DNA of 43,024 nt from an uncultured Collinsella sp. (GTDB lineage Bacteria > Actinomycetota > Coriobacteriia > Coriobacteriales > Coriobacteriaceae), in the NCBI GenBank assembly GCA_902478985.1, contig CABSNH010000002.1, positions 1-43,024 of the forward strand. The letters run 5' to 3'. The notes beneath the pieces are model-generated. The model was not told where the DNA came from. It was given only the letters and a program-made list of their open reading frames with translations, and ran no database searches. Shown one piece after another: positions 8,071 through 16,757 of this stretch. The position numbers were made by a program, and so were the translations under genes. Position 1 is the stretch's first letter. Every line of letters begins with the position of its first letter.

Positions 8071-9462
8071 GTGTTTATCGGAAGAACAGCGGAAATGTCC
8101 GAGCTCAATCGACTGTATGGCACGGGCTCCTTTGAGATGCCTGTGATTTACGGCCGCCGTCGTGTGGGCAAAACGCGTCTTATCACAGAGTTCATCCAAG
8201 ACAAGAAGGCTATTTACTTTCAAGCTCGTCGTACCAATGCGGAGGCAAACCTGCACGGCTTTAGCCAGGCGATACTTGCAGGCTCGGTTGGTGCTGCAGG
8301 CGTGACGTTCCGTAGTTTTGACGAAGCGTTCGATGCATTGGCCACCATGGCTCGCACGGAACGTTTGATTGTCGTGATTGACGAGTACCCCTATCTCGCC
8401 CAATCGAATCCCGAGATCAGCTCGTTGCTGCAAGACAAGATCGATCACTTGTACAAAGAGACCAAGCTCATGCTTATCCTGTGCGGGTCGTCGCTTTCGT
8501 TCATGGAAGAGCAGGTGTTGGGCTACGAGAGTCCACTATACGGTAGGCGTACGGCCCAGTTTAAGATCATGCCGCTCGATTTTACGACGACCCTCGGCCT
8601 GTGGCAGAGCATGGGTTGCGAAGACGCTGCGGTTTGCTATGGCATGACGGGCGGCATTCCTGCATATATCGAGAAAGTCGATCCTGCCGTATCGCTTAAG
8701 GACAACATCAAGCGTCTTTTTCTTACTCCTACGGGCTATCTCTTTGAGGAGCCGAGTAACCTGCTGTTGCAAGAGTGTCGCAATCCCGAGCAATATGATG
8801 CGATCGTGCAAGCAATTGCTCAGGGGCGCTCGAAGATCTCGGAGATTGCGAGCTCTACGGGAATCCCTGCGAGCAACGTAAAGAGCTATGTGGATAAGCT
8901 GGCGTCGCTTGGGATTGTCGAGCGCGAGCTGCCCCTAAACGAGACGAGCAATAAGCGAGCCGTGTATCTGCTGAGCGACCAGATGTTTAGGTTCTGGTAC
9001 AAGTTTGTTCCGCAGAACATCGGGCTGATTCAAAACGATATGGCCGAGATGGCGTATAAGCGCATTGAGCCGCACGTATCGGATTACATGGGCACGGTCT
9101 TTGAGCTTATATGCAGACAATACGTGTACGAACTCGCGCGAGCGGGCCAGCTCGATGTGGTTCCGGCGAGCGTCGGGCGCTGGTGGGGGACGGATAATCG
9201 CACGCATACGCAGGAAGAAATCGACTTGATTGTTGACGACGGCGAGGGCACTGCACTGTTTGCGGAATGCAAATGGCGCAATGAACCGGTGGACGAAGAC
9301 GTGCTGCAAAAGCTCGTGTACCGAAGCGAGCTCTTTAGGCGGCAGCATAAAAGCTACGTGATCTTCTCGAAGCGTGGCTTTACGCAAGGATGTCAGGAAG
9401 CTGCGGCGAGCAGGGGAGATACCAAGCTGATTTCGTTTGCCGAGATGTGCGAGCGGAGATAA
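8071..9462 (+). CDS. ATP-binding protein, archaeal-type ATPase with DUF234 C-terminus
   Basis: 463 aa. Walker A is GRRRVGKT at 28-35 and Walker B is VVIDEYPYLA (Asp104, Glu105), followed by the CGSS sensor strand. A winged-helix segment lies at about 255-290 (ISEIASSTGIPASNVKSYV). The C-terminus has the pattern EIDLI (383-387) then AECKWR (398-403), which resembles a PD-(D/E)XK nuclease core. The start is GTG, 8 bp after AAGGAAGG; an ATG at 8063 is in another frame. The family (ATPase_2 with DUF234) is widespread, but its cellular role is not established. The ATPase plus winged helix plus perfect palindrome suggests autoregulation. Confidence 0.85.
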   Translation: MFIGRTAEMSELNRLYGTGSFEMPVIYGRRRVGKTRLITEFIQDKKAIYFQARRTNAEANLHGFSQAILAGSVGAAGVTFRSFDEAFDALATMARTERLIVVIDEYPYLAQSNPEISSLLQDKIDHLYKETKLMLILCGSSLSFMEEQVLGYESPLYGRRTAQFKIMPLDFTTTLGLWQSMGCEDAAVCYGMTGGIPAYIEKVDPAVSLKDNIKRLFLTPTGYLFEEPSNLLLQECRNPEQYDAIVQAIAQGRSKISEIASSTGIPASNVKSYVDKLASLGIVERELPLNETSNKRAVYLLSDQMFRFWYKFVPQNIGLIQNDMAEMAYKRIEPHVSDYMGTVFELICRQYVYELARAGQLDVVPASVGRWWGTDNRTHTQEEIDLIVDDGEGTALFAECKWRNEPVDEDVLQKLVYRSELFRRQHKSYVIFSKRGFTQGCQEAAASRGDTKLISFAEMCERR

Positions 9463-9513
9463 CCAAGCGCGCTCTGATGTGATGTTCGGAATGGGACGCG
9501 CCAATGATGCCAA

Positions 9514-9628
9514 GCGTAAAACCTTCAATGAATATGGCGTAAAAACTACAGCGGTCATGGCGTAAAAACTACATTGAAAGTAGCGTAAAAACAGCATTGA
9601 GAATGGCGTAATTTCGCATGTCGCATGA
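9514..9628 (+). repeat. Five 23-bp direct repeats upstream of a decayed ATPase
   Basis: The word GCGT begins at 9514, 9537, 9560, 9583 and 9606, an exact 23-bp period. Four copies continue as GCGTAAAA; the consensus of copies 2-4 is GCGTAAAAACTACATTGA. The fifth copy is degenerate after GCGTAA. The array ends where the truncated DUF4143 coding remnant begins, matching the arrangement upstream of the intact DUF4143 gene at 23937. Confidence 0.85.
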
Positions 9629-10010
9629 TCGCCCGAGCTCGCATACGGCCTTTTGCGAGCTCTTGCCATGAACGAGAGCCAGGCTGTCACGTACAAGACG
9701 CTCATAAAGGACGCCTCGTACGGTGAGGCGGGCCCCGACGAGAGGACCATCGCTGCGTACCTGGATCTCTTCAACAGGCTCAAGCTGACCGAGGACCTGT
9801 GCGGATGGGAGCCATCGAGGTCAAGCTGAGTGATGCGAAAGCAGACGATGGAGCGAGAAATCTCAAGGCGCTGGAGAGGAAAGTGCTCTCCAATCCTGCC
9901 GCCCAGAATGCCGCGCCGGCGTTTTGGCGGTCGTGGTTGGAAAGGGGAGCATTGCCTACACACGCGACGACGGCGTGGCGGTGATCCCCATGGCGGCACT
10001 TGGGGCGTAG
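9629..10010 (+). pseudogene. Remnant of an AAA_14/DUF4143 ATPase
   Basis: Frame 2 reads the middle of a DUF4143 protein: GLLRALAMNESQAVTYKTL, then DERTIAAYLDLFNRLKL and EDLCGWEPS. At about 9808 the reading jumps to frame 1 with IEVKLSDAKADDGARNL, the nuclease-like core, so an internal block of the domain is deleted. After APAF at about 9932 the frame shifts again: one added base would restore VVVGKGSIAYTRDDGVAVI and the natural stop at 10008-10010. The N-terminal ATPase domain is missing. At least three lesions make it non-functional, although the upstream 23-bp repeats survive. Reconstruction is by eye from family resemblance. Confidence 0.8.
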
Positions 10011-10124
10011 TGGTTTTGCGGGCATGGCATTGCGCCCCGCTTTCATGTCCGCGCGGGCGCCTATCCTTACGGCAATGTAGCCGCCTGTGTAGTAAGCGGC
10101 AGGCAACGGAGAAAGGTCCTAACC

Positions 10125-10859
10125 GTGTCAGCTGAAAAGACGCCGGGTATCTCGGCTATCGATACGACGAACTTTGCGCGCCAGATTGTGCTGGACTTTG
10201 AGTTTGCGCCGGTGCCAAAGCAGCGCCAGCGCCGTGGACTGCGCAATGAGATTATCGAGGTCGGCGCTGTCAAGCTCGATTACCACGGCAACGTTATGGG
10301 CGAGTTCTCGCAGTTTGTGCAGACGGAATTTACCGAAGGCGTTGCGTTCCCCGTCCGCGAGCTTACGGGGATATCGGCCGTGGACACCGCGATGGCCGAT
10401 CCGCTCTATGTGGTGATCAAAAGGCTCGGCGATTGGATCGGTCGCTACTCCGCCCAGATAGTTTGCTGGAGCGGGACGGACCGTCGACAGCTTTTGACCG
10501 AGTGCCAGGCAAAGCGCATCGACCTTTCCGCGTTTCCTACGGACTGGGCCGACCTGCAGGCGTTTTACACCTCAATCATGGACGTGGGCAGCCACGGGCG
10601 CGTCTCGCTGGGCGACGCGGCGACGTGGTTTGGCATCGAGTTCGACGAGTCGACGGGCCACGCCCACAGCGCCCTTGCCGATGCGCGCGTAACCGCCAAG
10701 CTGCTCAAGCAGATGATGGACGGGGGCTATCACGTGAGCCCACGCGCCCGGGAGGTCCGCCAGCGGTGGGGAATGGGTGAGCGGTCCCAGACGCGCCTTT
10801 CCAGCAAGTGCCCCGAGCTGGGCGACCTGCTGCTGAAGCTGAAGGCGGAGGGGAGGTAG
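10125..10859 (+). CDS. DEDDh-type 3'-5' exonuclease domain protein
   Basis: 244 aa. The exonuclease motifs are present in order: Exo I LDFEFAP (Asp24, Glu26), NEIIEVGAVKLD, Exo II around CWSGTDRRQL (Asp119), and Exo III HSALADARVTAKLL with His181 and Asp186. This arrangement belongs to the DnaQ-like DEDDh family that degrades DNA or RNA from the 3' end. The C-terminal 50 residues are basic and may bind nucleic acid. The start is GTG, preceded by GGAGAAAGG. It lies at the edge of the defence-type island; whether it belongs to it is unknown. Confidence 0.82.
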   Translation: MSAEKTPGISAIDTTNFARQIVLDFEFAPVPKQRQRRGLRNEIIEVGAVKLDYHGNVMGEFSQFVQTEFTEGVAFPVRELTGISAVDTAMADPLYVVIKRLGDWIGRYSAQIVCWSGTDRRQLLTECQAKRIDLSAFPTDWADLQAFYTSIMDVGSHGRVSLGDAATWFGIEFDESTGHAHSALADARVTAKLLKQMMDGGYHVSPRAREVRQRWGMGERSQTRLSSKCPELGDLLLKLKAEGR

Positions 10860-10891
10860 GCGGCACCCTCCGCCCATGCTGGTGCGGCGCC

Positions 10892-12748
10892 TTACTGCCT
10901 GGCAGTTCCTGACGTCGGCAGGTGGCTGCCGCAGTGGCCTATTACGATTAACTGTGCCTCGTCATCAAAACAAAAGTGCAGACGGAATGGGTCGCGGCGG
11001 TTGCGACCGTTGCCCTTAATGTGCGGCAAGATGCAAACCTGCTTACCGTTGTAGGTGCGTTGGCGGAGCCGCATGAGCTCGGTGTCGTTTTTAGTCAGCT
11101 TGGTCTCGGTCGGCGCGGCGTCAAACGAGGTCTGATTTCTAAACTCGCTATAGAGGTCTCCGGTCGTCGGGCGCTCCCCAAACTTGAGTTGCCACATAAC
11201 GGTCGCTACGGATTTAAGGATCTGCCATTCCTCGTCAAGATCGGCAAAATCATAGCGGCGTGCCGAGTCGTATGCCTCGGGCAAAACGAAAATGCGCGAG
11301 GGCCAGAGGTTCGCAGCAAATTTAAGCTCGTCCTCAAGGGTGCGCGGAAATGCCTCGAGCCCCTCGACAAAGCATGCTTCCGCTCTGAGCGCGGCTACCT
11401 GCTTTTCCGAGCGGTCGGCTCGCTCCAGCGCCTCTTGGAGTCGATACTTTAAGTTGGCGATCGTGTTCTCGGATTCATCCAGCTCGAGCAGGCTGTTTTC
11501 CAGTTGCTCAATACGCTGCTCATACGCGGCGTTGCTGTCGGCGTAATCGTTGGCCAGCCCTTCCCAGAGCTGCCTGTCGGCAGTCTCTTTTGACAACAAC
11601 TCTTTAAGGTTGTCCATGGCCTCTTGGCTGTACGAGGCGGCGAGCGCTTCGGTGCGTTTTGCCTCGACTACGGTTTCATTCTCTGCGTGGCGTTTCATCT
11701 CTGCCATGCGGCTGCGTAGCGCCCCGATTGATTGGCGCGATTTGTACCAGGCAATATCGCTCGTGTCTACAATATCGCCCCTGCCGCGCAAGAACGAGCG
11801 CCCCAGACTCCGGTTAAGTATCGTGGATGTCTTGTTGCCGTACTCGCTCAGCCTATCGCGCCTGATGCAGAGGTGCCGACGTGCGTCTTCTTCATCAGAC
11901 AGATTGATGTTCGGTTGGTAAATGCGAAGTGATGACTTGGGGCAGTTGTATCGATAGGCAGGTGTATCGTAGAGAAAAAGATTGAACAGCTTTGATTTGA
12001 GCCGACCATCGGATTCGTCGGCGGCAAACACGTTGGCTAGGCCCATAAGGTTATTGGCGAGCTTGCCAGGATCTTTGACGGGATATCGTCCGGCATCATC
12101 GCTGGTTATTAGAATCAGAGGGAGCTCGCGCTTGCTGCTCAGAAGGTTGTCGGAGAACTCGGCGTCAAAGTTCTCAAACGTCAGGCGCGTGCACGATGTG
12201 TTGACGACAGTCTCTCCAACGCACGCCTGATGATTGGGAAGCGAAAACAGAACCTTTGCGATGCGGGGAATATTGAGGTCCGGTTCTGGCAGTGGCCAGC
12301 CCACATATTCGGGCAGGGTCGCATAGGTGACTTTAATATTGACTAGGCAGGAGTTGTCATCGGCCGTTTCAAGGCCAATGCAAGTGTGCCAGTGACGATA
12401 CGAATAATGACTGTCGGGCTCGTCATATTCAAAGGCCCAAGCGACGGGAATCTTGCCTCGCTTGTCGTTAAAGGCTGCACGAGTGCAAATGCTCACACGG
12501 CTGCCTGTGGTCATGCCTCCAGAATAGCCAACGGGATAGCTGAGGTTTCCAAATACAAAGTCAGAGGCAACGTCTTTATTGCTTGATAAAAACTCAAAGG
12601 CGCTCTGCTCATGGCGCTTGCGCTGCTCTTTGTCGCGCACCCAGGTGTAGATCTGGCGATACGCATCGACGATTGAGGGCGTGGTGGTCGAATAGGGCGA
12701 AAGCCTGAACTTTGCTCGGTAATGAATCTGTTCGTTTTCGGACCGCAT
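10892..12748 (-). CDS. Uncharacterised coiled-coil protein divergent from the helicase/methylase operon
   Basis: 618 aa; I do not recognise a named family. The N-terminal 330 residues look beta-rich (YRAKFRLSPYSTTTPSIVDAY at the start, many aromatic residues, WAFEYDEPDSHYSYRHWHT). Residues about 335-470 are charged and heptad-like (ELLSKETADRQLWEGL, EQRIEQLENSLLELDESE), indicating a long coiled coil. The C-terminal 150 residues are globular and end QLIVIGHCGSHLPTSGTARQ, which may be a small RelE-like beta fold, but that is a guess. The frame extends 27 codons upstream. I chose the ATG at 12748 because GAGG lies 5 bp before it and the longer start has no ribosome binding site. Its position, head to head with the defence operon across 440 bp, suggests a partner or sensor subunit. 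Confidence 0.75.
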   Translation of the reverse strand: MRSENEQIHYRAKFRLSPYSTTTPSIVDAYRQIYTWVRDKEQRKRHEQSAFEFLSSNKDVASDFVFGNLSYPVGYSGGMTTGSRVSICTRAAFNDKRGKIPVAWAFEYDEPDSHYSYRHWHTCIGLETADDNSCLVNIKVTYATLPEYVGWPLPEPDLNIPRIAKVLFSLPNHQACVGETVVNTSCTRLTFENFDAEFSDNLLSSKRELPLILITSDDAGRYPVKDPGKLANNLMGLANVFAADESDGRLKSKLFNLFLYDTPAYRYNCPKSSLRIYQPNINLSDEEDARRHLCIRRDRLSEYGNKTSTILNRSLGRSFLRGRGDIVDTSDIAWYKSRQSIGALRSRMAEMKRHAENETVVEAKRTEALAASYSQEAMDNLKELLSKETADRQLWEGLANDYADSNAAYEQRIEQLENSLLELDESENTIANLKYRLQEALERADRSEKQVAALRAEACFVEGLEAFPRTLEDELKFAANLWPSRIFVLPEAYDSARRYDFADLDEEWQILKSVATVMWQLKFGERPTTGDLYSEFRNQTSFDAAPTETKLTKNDTELMRLRQRTYNGKQVCILPHIKGNGRNRRDPFRLHFCFDDEAQLIVIGHCGSHLPTSGTARQ

Positions 12749-13018
12749 GTTAGCCTCGCTTGCCTGGTGGCGTAATTGACCTGTAATGCTCAAGTGTAGG
12801 CGTTTGAGTAAAGGGCGCGCATCGAACAACGGGCATTAGGTGCCAAAGCGTCTGTAAGCGTGCTAATGGGCGCTGGTGACGCGGGAGTGATCACAAGGCA
12901 TTCACGCTATTCGCAGCATTGTTGAACAACAAACCGCGCGAGGTAAAAACGATTCCTTTTGCAGAAAACCCCATGACACGGCAAGCTGATTGAAAGACAA
13001 TAGATAAAGCTGTAACAA

Positions 13019-13038
13019 GGGTGAATCGTCCTTCACCC
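13019..13038 (+). promoter_or_regulatory. Hairpin in the helicase operon leader
   Basis: GGGTGAA and TTCACCC form a perfect 7-bp stem with a 6-nt loop, 18 bp before the ribosome binding site of the leader ORF. Upstream, TTGAAA (12990-12995) and TGTAAC (13011-13016) are a weak promoter candidate with a 15-bp spacer. The rest of the 12749-13190 gap shows no other gene. Confidence 0.4.
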
Positions 13039-13067
13039 CGGTATCAATAAAACCCAGGAGATTTTTC

Positions 13068-13142
13068 GTGGCCATTCAGACGAAAACTCTTCGGGGGGGG
13101 GGTGCTCGCCAGAGAGTGTCTTCCTTCGATAGACAATCCTAG
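13068..13142 (+). CDS. Short leader ORF containing a ten-G tract
   Basis: GTG at 13068 follows AGGAG (13056-13060) at 7-bp spacing, a better ribosome binding site than that of the helicase. As sequenced it encodes 24 residues, reading MAIQTKTLRGGGARQRV before ending at TAG 13140-13142. Positions 13093-13102 are ten consecutive Gs. With nine Gs the frame would stay open to TGA at 13189-13191, overlapping the helicase ATG by one base (TGATG). With eleven it would stop at 13130. Translation is unproven; the peptide resembles nothing I know. Confidence 0.4.
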   Translation: MAIQTKTLRGGGARQRVSSFDRQS

Positions 13143-13190
13143 CGTTATCTTGCGACACGCATTTTCGCTTCTCGTAAAGCGGGGCGCGTG

Positions 13191-16100
13191 ATGGCAAAGC
13201 TAGCAGAGATAACGCCCGGTACGCGCGTTCGCGGTATCGTGGGGGATTCGCCCGTGACCATTAAGGCTGTCGAATGGCATGGCGATTCCATCTTAAACGT
13301 AATCTACAAGACGGACCAGGGCGTACTGGGTGACCGACCTCTCTTCGATACAGACGAGGATAAATACATCATCGAGAAGTCCAGCGCCTGGGCGTTCGAT
13401 GCCGACCCCGATGACCTGCGACTCGTGTCCGAAGCGTATCGCATAGGCTTGGCTCATCTGTTCGATCCCTATCTGGCTATTCGTACGTCGTCTATCGAGC
13501 CGCTGCCGCACCAGATCTCGGCCGTCTACAAGGAAATGCTGCCGCGCTTGCCGCTGCGTTATGTGCTGGCGGACGACCCCGGTGCAGGCAAGACCATCAT
13601 GACAGGCCTCCTAATAAAAGAAATGATTGCTCGCGGCGATCTTAGGCGTTGCCTTATCGTGGCCCCCGGTAATCTTGTGGAACAGTGGCAAGATGAGCTA
13701 TGGCAAAAGTTTGGGCTCAGATTCCGCTTGCTTACAAATGATGTTCTGGAGTCTTCTGCCACCGGAAACCCCTTCGATGAGGTCGATTTTTGTATCGGCC
13801 GCCTAGATAAGCTGGCTCGCAACGACGAGATCCAAAAGAAGCTAAGGGCAACTTCGTGGGATCTCGTTGTATGCGACGAGGCCCACAAGATGAGCGCGAC
13901 AAACTTTGGCGGCGAGTTCAAGCCGACCAAACGCTATAAGCTCGGTCAGCTCTTGGGTGACACAACCGAAAACTTGTTGCTTCTGACGGCTACGCCCCAC
14001 AACGGTAAGCCGGCTGACTTCCGCTACTTTATGGCGCTCGTGGACAAGGACCGGTTTGCGGGAGGCAACCGCGTTAAGAATCCTGCGGCGCGCTCCACTG
14101 CCGGCCAGGCTCAGGGCCTTCCGCCCGCCGCTTCGCTTGACTGCGATGTTTCCGATGTTATGCGTCGTCTTGTGAAAGAGGAGCTGCTCAAGTTCGATGG
14201 GCGCCCGCTATTCCCCGAACGCTGCGCCTACACAGTCGAATACGACCTATCTCCTGCCGAGCAGGAGCTCTATGACTCGGTGACTCATTACGTCACCGAG
14301 GAGTTTAACCGTGCGGAGCGCTTGGGTGGCAAGCATAAGAACAGCGTCGGCTTTGCTTTGACTATCTTGCAGCGTCGTCTTGCGTCGAGTCCCGAGGCCA
14401 TCTTCCAGTCGCTTCGGCGTCGTCGCATACGGCTTGAGTCCAAGCTCGCCGAGGCAAAAAGCGTTGCGAGCGGCAAGGTCGCCTATACAGATAAATGGGG
14501 CATCGATGCCAGAGATTTTGACGAGGACGATTACGACTCCGAAGAGTACGAGCAAATGGAAGATGACGTCGTAGACACCGCTTCTGCGGCGGCGACTGCG
14601 GCTGAGCTCGATACTGAGATCGCGATTTTACGCACGCTCGAGCGCAAGGCAAACGATGTTCGCATTAGTGGCGAGGACCGTAAGTGGGAGGAGCTTTCGC
14701 GACTGTTGCAAGACGATTCCAATATGTTTGGCGTGGACGGTCGACGTGAGAAGCTCATCATCTTTACCGAGCACAAGGACACGCTGAACTACCTCGCAGA
14801 GAAGATTGGCTCCCTCCTGGGTGACCGTTCTGCCGTGCTTACCATTAAGGGCGGTATGACGCGCGACGAGCGCCATCGTGCCGAGGAAATGTTTAAGCAG
14901 GATGCGAACTCGCGCATCCTTGTCGCTACGGATGCCGCCGGCGAGGGCATTAACCTGCAACGCGCGCACCTTATGATCAACTACGACCTGCCGTGGAATC
15001 CCAATCGACTCGAGCAGCGCTTCGGTCGTATTCACCGCATCGGTCAGACCGAAGTATGTCATCTGTGGAACCTTGTCTCCACGCAGACGCGCGAGGGAGA
15101 AGTATTCCAACGCCTGTTCAGCAAGCTCGAGGTGGAACGTGCCGCGCTGGGCGGCAAGGTTTTCGATATCTTGGGCAGGGTTACCTTTGAAGGCAAGACG
15201 CTCCGTGACTTGCTCCTCGATGCGATTCGCTATGGCGATGACCCCGAGGTACGGGCGCGGCTCAACCAGGTAGTCGATGCATCGCTCGATACGAGCTCCA
15301 TTAAACGGCTTCTCAAAGAGTATGCGCTTACCGATGACGTCATGGACGCTCGCGGCGTAAGCGCTATTCGCGAGGACATGGAACGCATGGAGGCGCGCAA
15401 GCTCGAGCCGCACTTTATCCAGGCATTTTTCATGGCGGCAATGAAGCGCTTGAGAGGACGCGTGGCATCTCGCGAGCCTGGCAGGTTCGAGGTGCTTGAG
15501 GTGCCGTTCTCGGTTCGCTCGATGAGCATGGACGGCGAATGCGGCCACGTGCTTGTCTCCTATGAGCGTATTTGCTTTGACAAAGAATCTAAAGAGGGCC
15601 CCGGGCTCGTTCCCGCGGAGTTGGTATGCCCCGGTGAACCGCTTTTGGATGCAACGGTGAAAGTACTGATTGGCCAAATGGGTTCGGCGCTTAAGCGGGG
15701 CTGTGTGCTCGTGGACGATAGAGATTTTGGGGACAAGCCGAGACTCTTGCTCTATATCGAGAACTCCGTCCAGGACGACACGACGCTGGCCGACGGCACC
15801 AAGCGTACGGTATCCAAAGAGTTTAGGTTCGTTGAGGTTGACGCTGCGGGCGAAGCTCGTGATGCGGGCTATGCGCCCTATTTGGACTATCGCGGTCCTC
15901 GTCCGTCCGAGGCATCTGCCGCGCACACTATCGCTTCTGAGCAGGAGTGGCTTACCGGCGACATTGACGCGCTTGCCATGGATTTCGCCATTCGCGAGAT
16001 TCTCCCGGTGAGCCTCAAAGAGGTACGCAATCGTCGTATTCCGCAGGTCGAGAAGATCGAGCGAGCCGTTGACGCGCGTCTTACCGAAGAGGCCAATTAT

Positions 16101-16757
16101 TGGGATGGTCGCGCGTGGGAGCTGGAGGAGAAAGAAAAGCAAGGCAAGAAGACACGCCTGAGCTCTCTGAATGCTCGTCGTCGCGCCGACGATCTGCGCG
16201 ACCGCAGACAAATGCGCTTGGCGGAGCTGCAGCGCGAAAAGACCATCACTCCCGCGACTCCGAGGGTGCTGGGCGGCGCGCTTGTGATTCCAGTTGGCAT
16301 GCTGCCCCACGACTCGCATGCTACCACCGAATCCAGTGCGGCAGGCAGGCGCGAGGTAGAGCTTGCCGGCATGCGTGCCGTCATGGCCATCGAGCGGGAG
16401 CTGGGTTTTACGCCGCGGGATCGAAGCGCAGATAACTGCGGCTACGACATCGAATCCGTGGTGCCCGACGAGCTTCATGCTAAGGGGCCGGCGTTGCGAA
16501 TGATTGAGGTCAAGGGTCGCGCCGCGGGCGCCACTACGGTCACCGTCTCGCACAACGAAGTGATGTGTGCGCTCAACAGGCCAGATGCTTTTGTGCTCGC
16601 ACTGGTCGAGGTCGATGGAAACACGACCCGAACTTCTTACATCGCACATCCATTTACAAGTCCGCCGGATTATGCCGCGGCAAGCACGAACTACGACATC
16701 GCGCGCCTCAAGGAAGCGGGCGACGTGATACTAGAGAGGGAGCAGACATGGCAGTAA
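13191..16757 (+). CDS. SNF2-family helicase, DrmD-like, with DUF3883-type C-terminus
   Basis: 1188 aa. The N-terminal domain (GTRVRGIVGDSPVTIKAVEW) precedes SNF2 motifs: Walker A DDPGAGKT at 128-135, DEAH at 229-232, the TATPHNGKP motif III region, and motif VI QRFGRIHRIGQ near 609-619. The long C-terminal half ends with GYDIESVV ... RMIEVKGRA (about 1084-1110), a DUF3883/PD-(D/E)XK-like core. The layout matches DISARM DrmD-type ATPases that remodel or translocate DNA in antiphage defence. I prefer ATG 13191 over the adjacent GTG 13188 because of spacing from GGGG. The stop overlaps the methylase start by 10 bp, implying translational coupling. DrmA, DrmB and DrmC partners are absent. Confidence 0.85.
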   Translation: MAKLAEITPGTRVRGIVGDSPVTIKAVEWHGDSILNVIYKTDQGVLGDRPLFDTDEDKYIIEKSSAWAFDADPDDLRLVSEAYRIGLAHLFDPYLAIRTSSIEPLPHQISAVYKEMLPRLPLRYVLADDPGAGKTIMTGLLIKEMIARGDLRRCLIVAPGNLVEQWQDELWQKFGLRFRLLTNDVLESSATGNPFDEVDFCIGRLDKLARNDEIQKKLRATSWDLVVCDEAHKMSATNFGGEFKPTKRYKLGQLLGDTTENLLLLTATPHNGKPADFRYFMALVDKDRFAGGNRVKNPAARSTAGQAQGLPPAASLDCDVSDVMRRLVKEELLKFDGRPLFPERCAYTVEYDLSPAEQELYDSVTHYVTEEFNRAERLGGKHKNSVGFALTILQRRLASSPEAIFQSLRRRRIRLESKLAEAKSVASGKVAYTDKWGIDARDFDEDDYDSEEYEQMEDDVVDTASAAATAAELDTEIAILRTLERKANDVRISGEDRKWEELSRLLQDDSNMFGVDGRREKLIIFTEHKDTLNYLAEKIGSLLGDRSAVLTIKGGMTRDERHRAEEMFKQDANSRILVATDAAGEGINLQRAHLMINYDLPWNPNRLEQRFGRIHRIGQTEVCHLWNLVSTQTREGEVFQRLFSKLEVERAALGGKVFDILGRVTFEGKTLRDLLLDAIRYGDDPEVRARLNQVVDASLDTSSIKRLLKEYALTDDVMDARGVSAIREDMERMEARKLEPHFIQAFFMAAMKRLRGRVASREPGRFEVLEVPFSVRSMSMDGECGHVLVSYERICFDKESKEGPGLVPAELVCPGEPLLDATVKVLIGQMGSALKRGCVLVDDRDFGDKPRLLLYIENSVQDDTTLADGTKRTVSKEFRFVEVDAAGEARDAGYAPYLDYRGPRPSEASAAHTIASEQEWLTGDIDALAMDFAIREILPVSLKEVRNRRIPQVEKIERAVDARLTEEANYWDGRAWELEEKEKQGKKTRLSSLNARRRADDLRDRRQMRLAELQREKTITPATPRVLGGALVIPVGMLPHDSHATTESSAAGRREVELAGMRAVMAIERELGFTPRDRSADNCGYDIESVVPDELHAKGPALRMIEVKGRAAGATTVTVSHNEVMCALNRPDAFVLALVEVDGNTTRTSYIAHPFTSPPDYAAASTNYDIARLKEAGDVILEREQTWQ

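Noticed and set aside
9514..9628. CRISPR array from 23-bp repeats
   Set aside because: The period is 23 bp including any spacer, too short for repeat plus spacer, and the array sits at a gene start.
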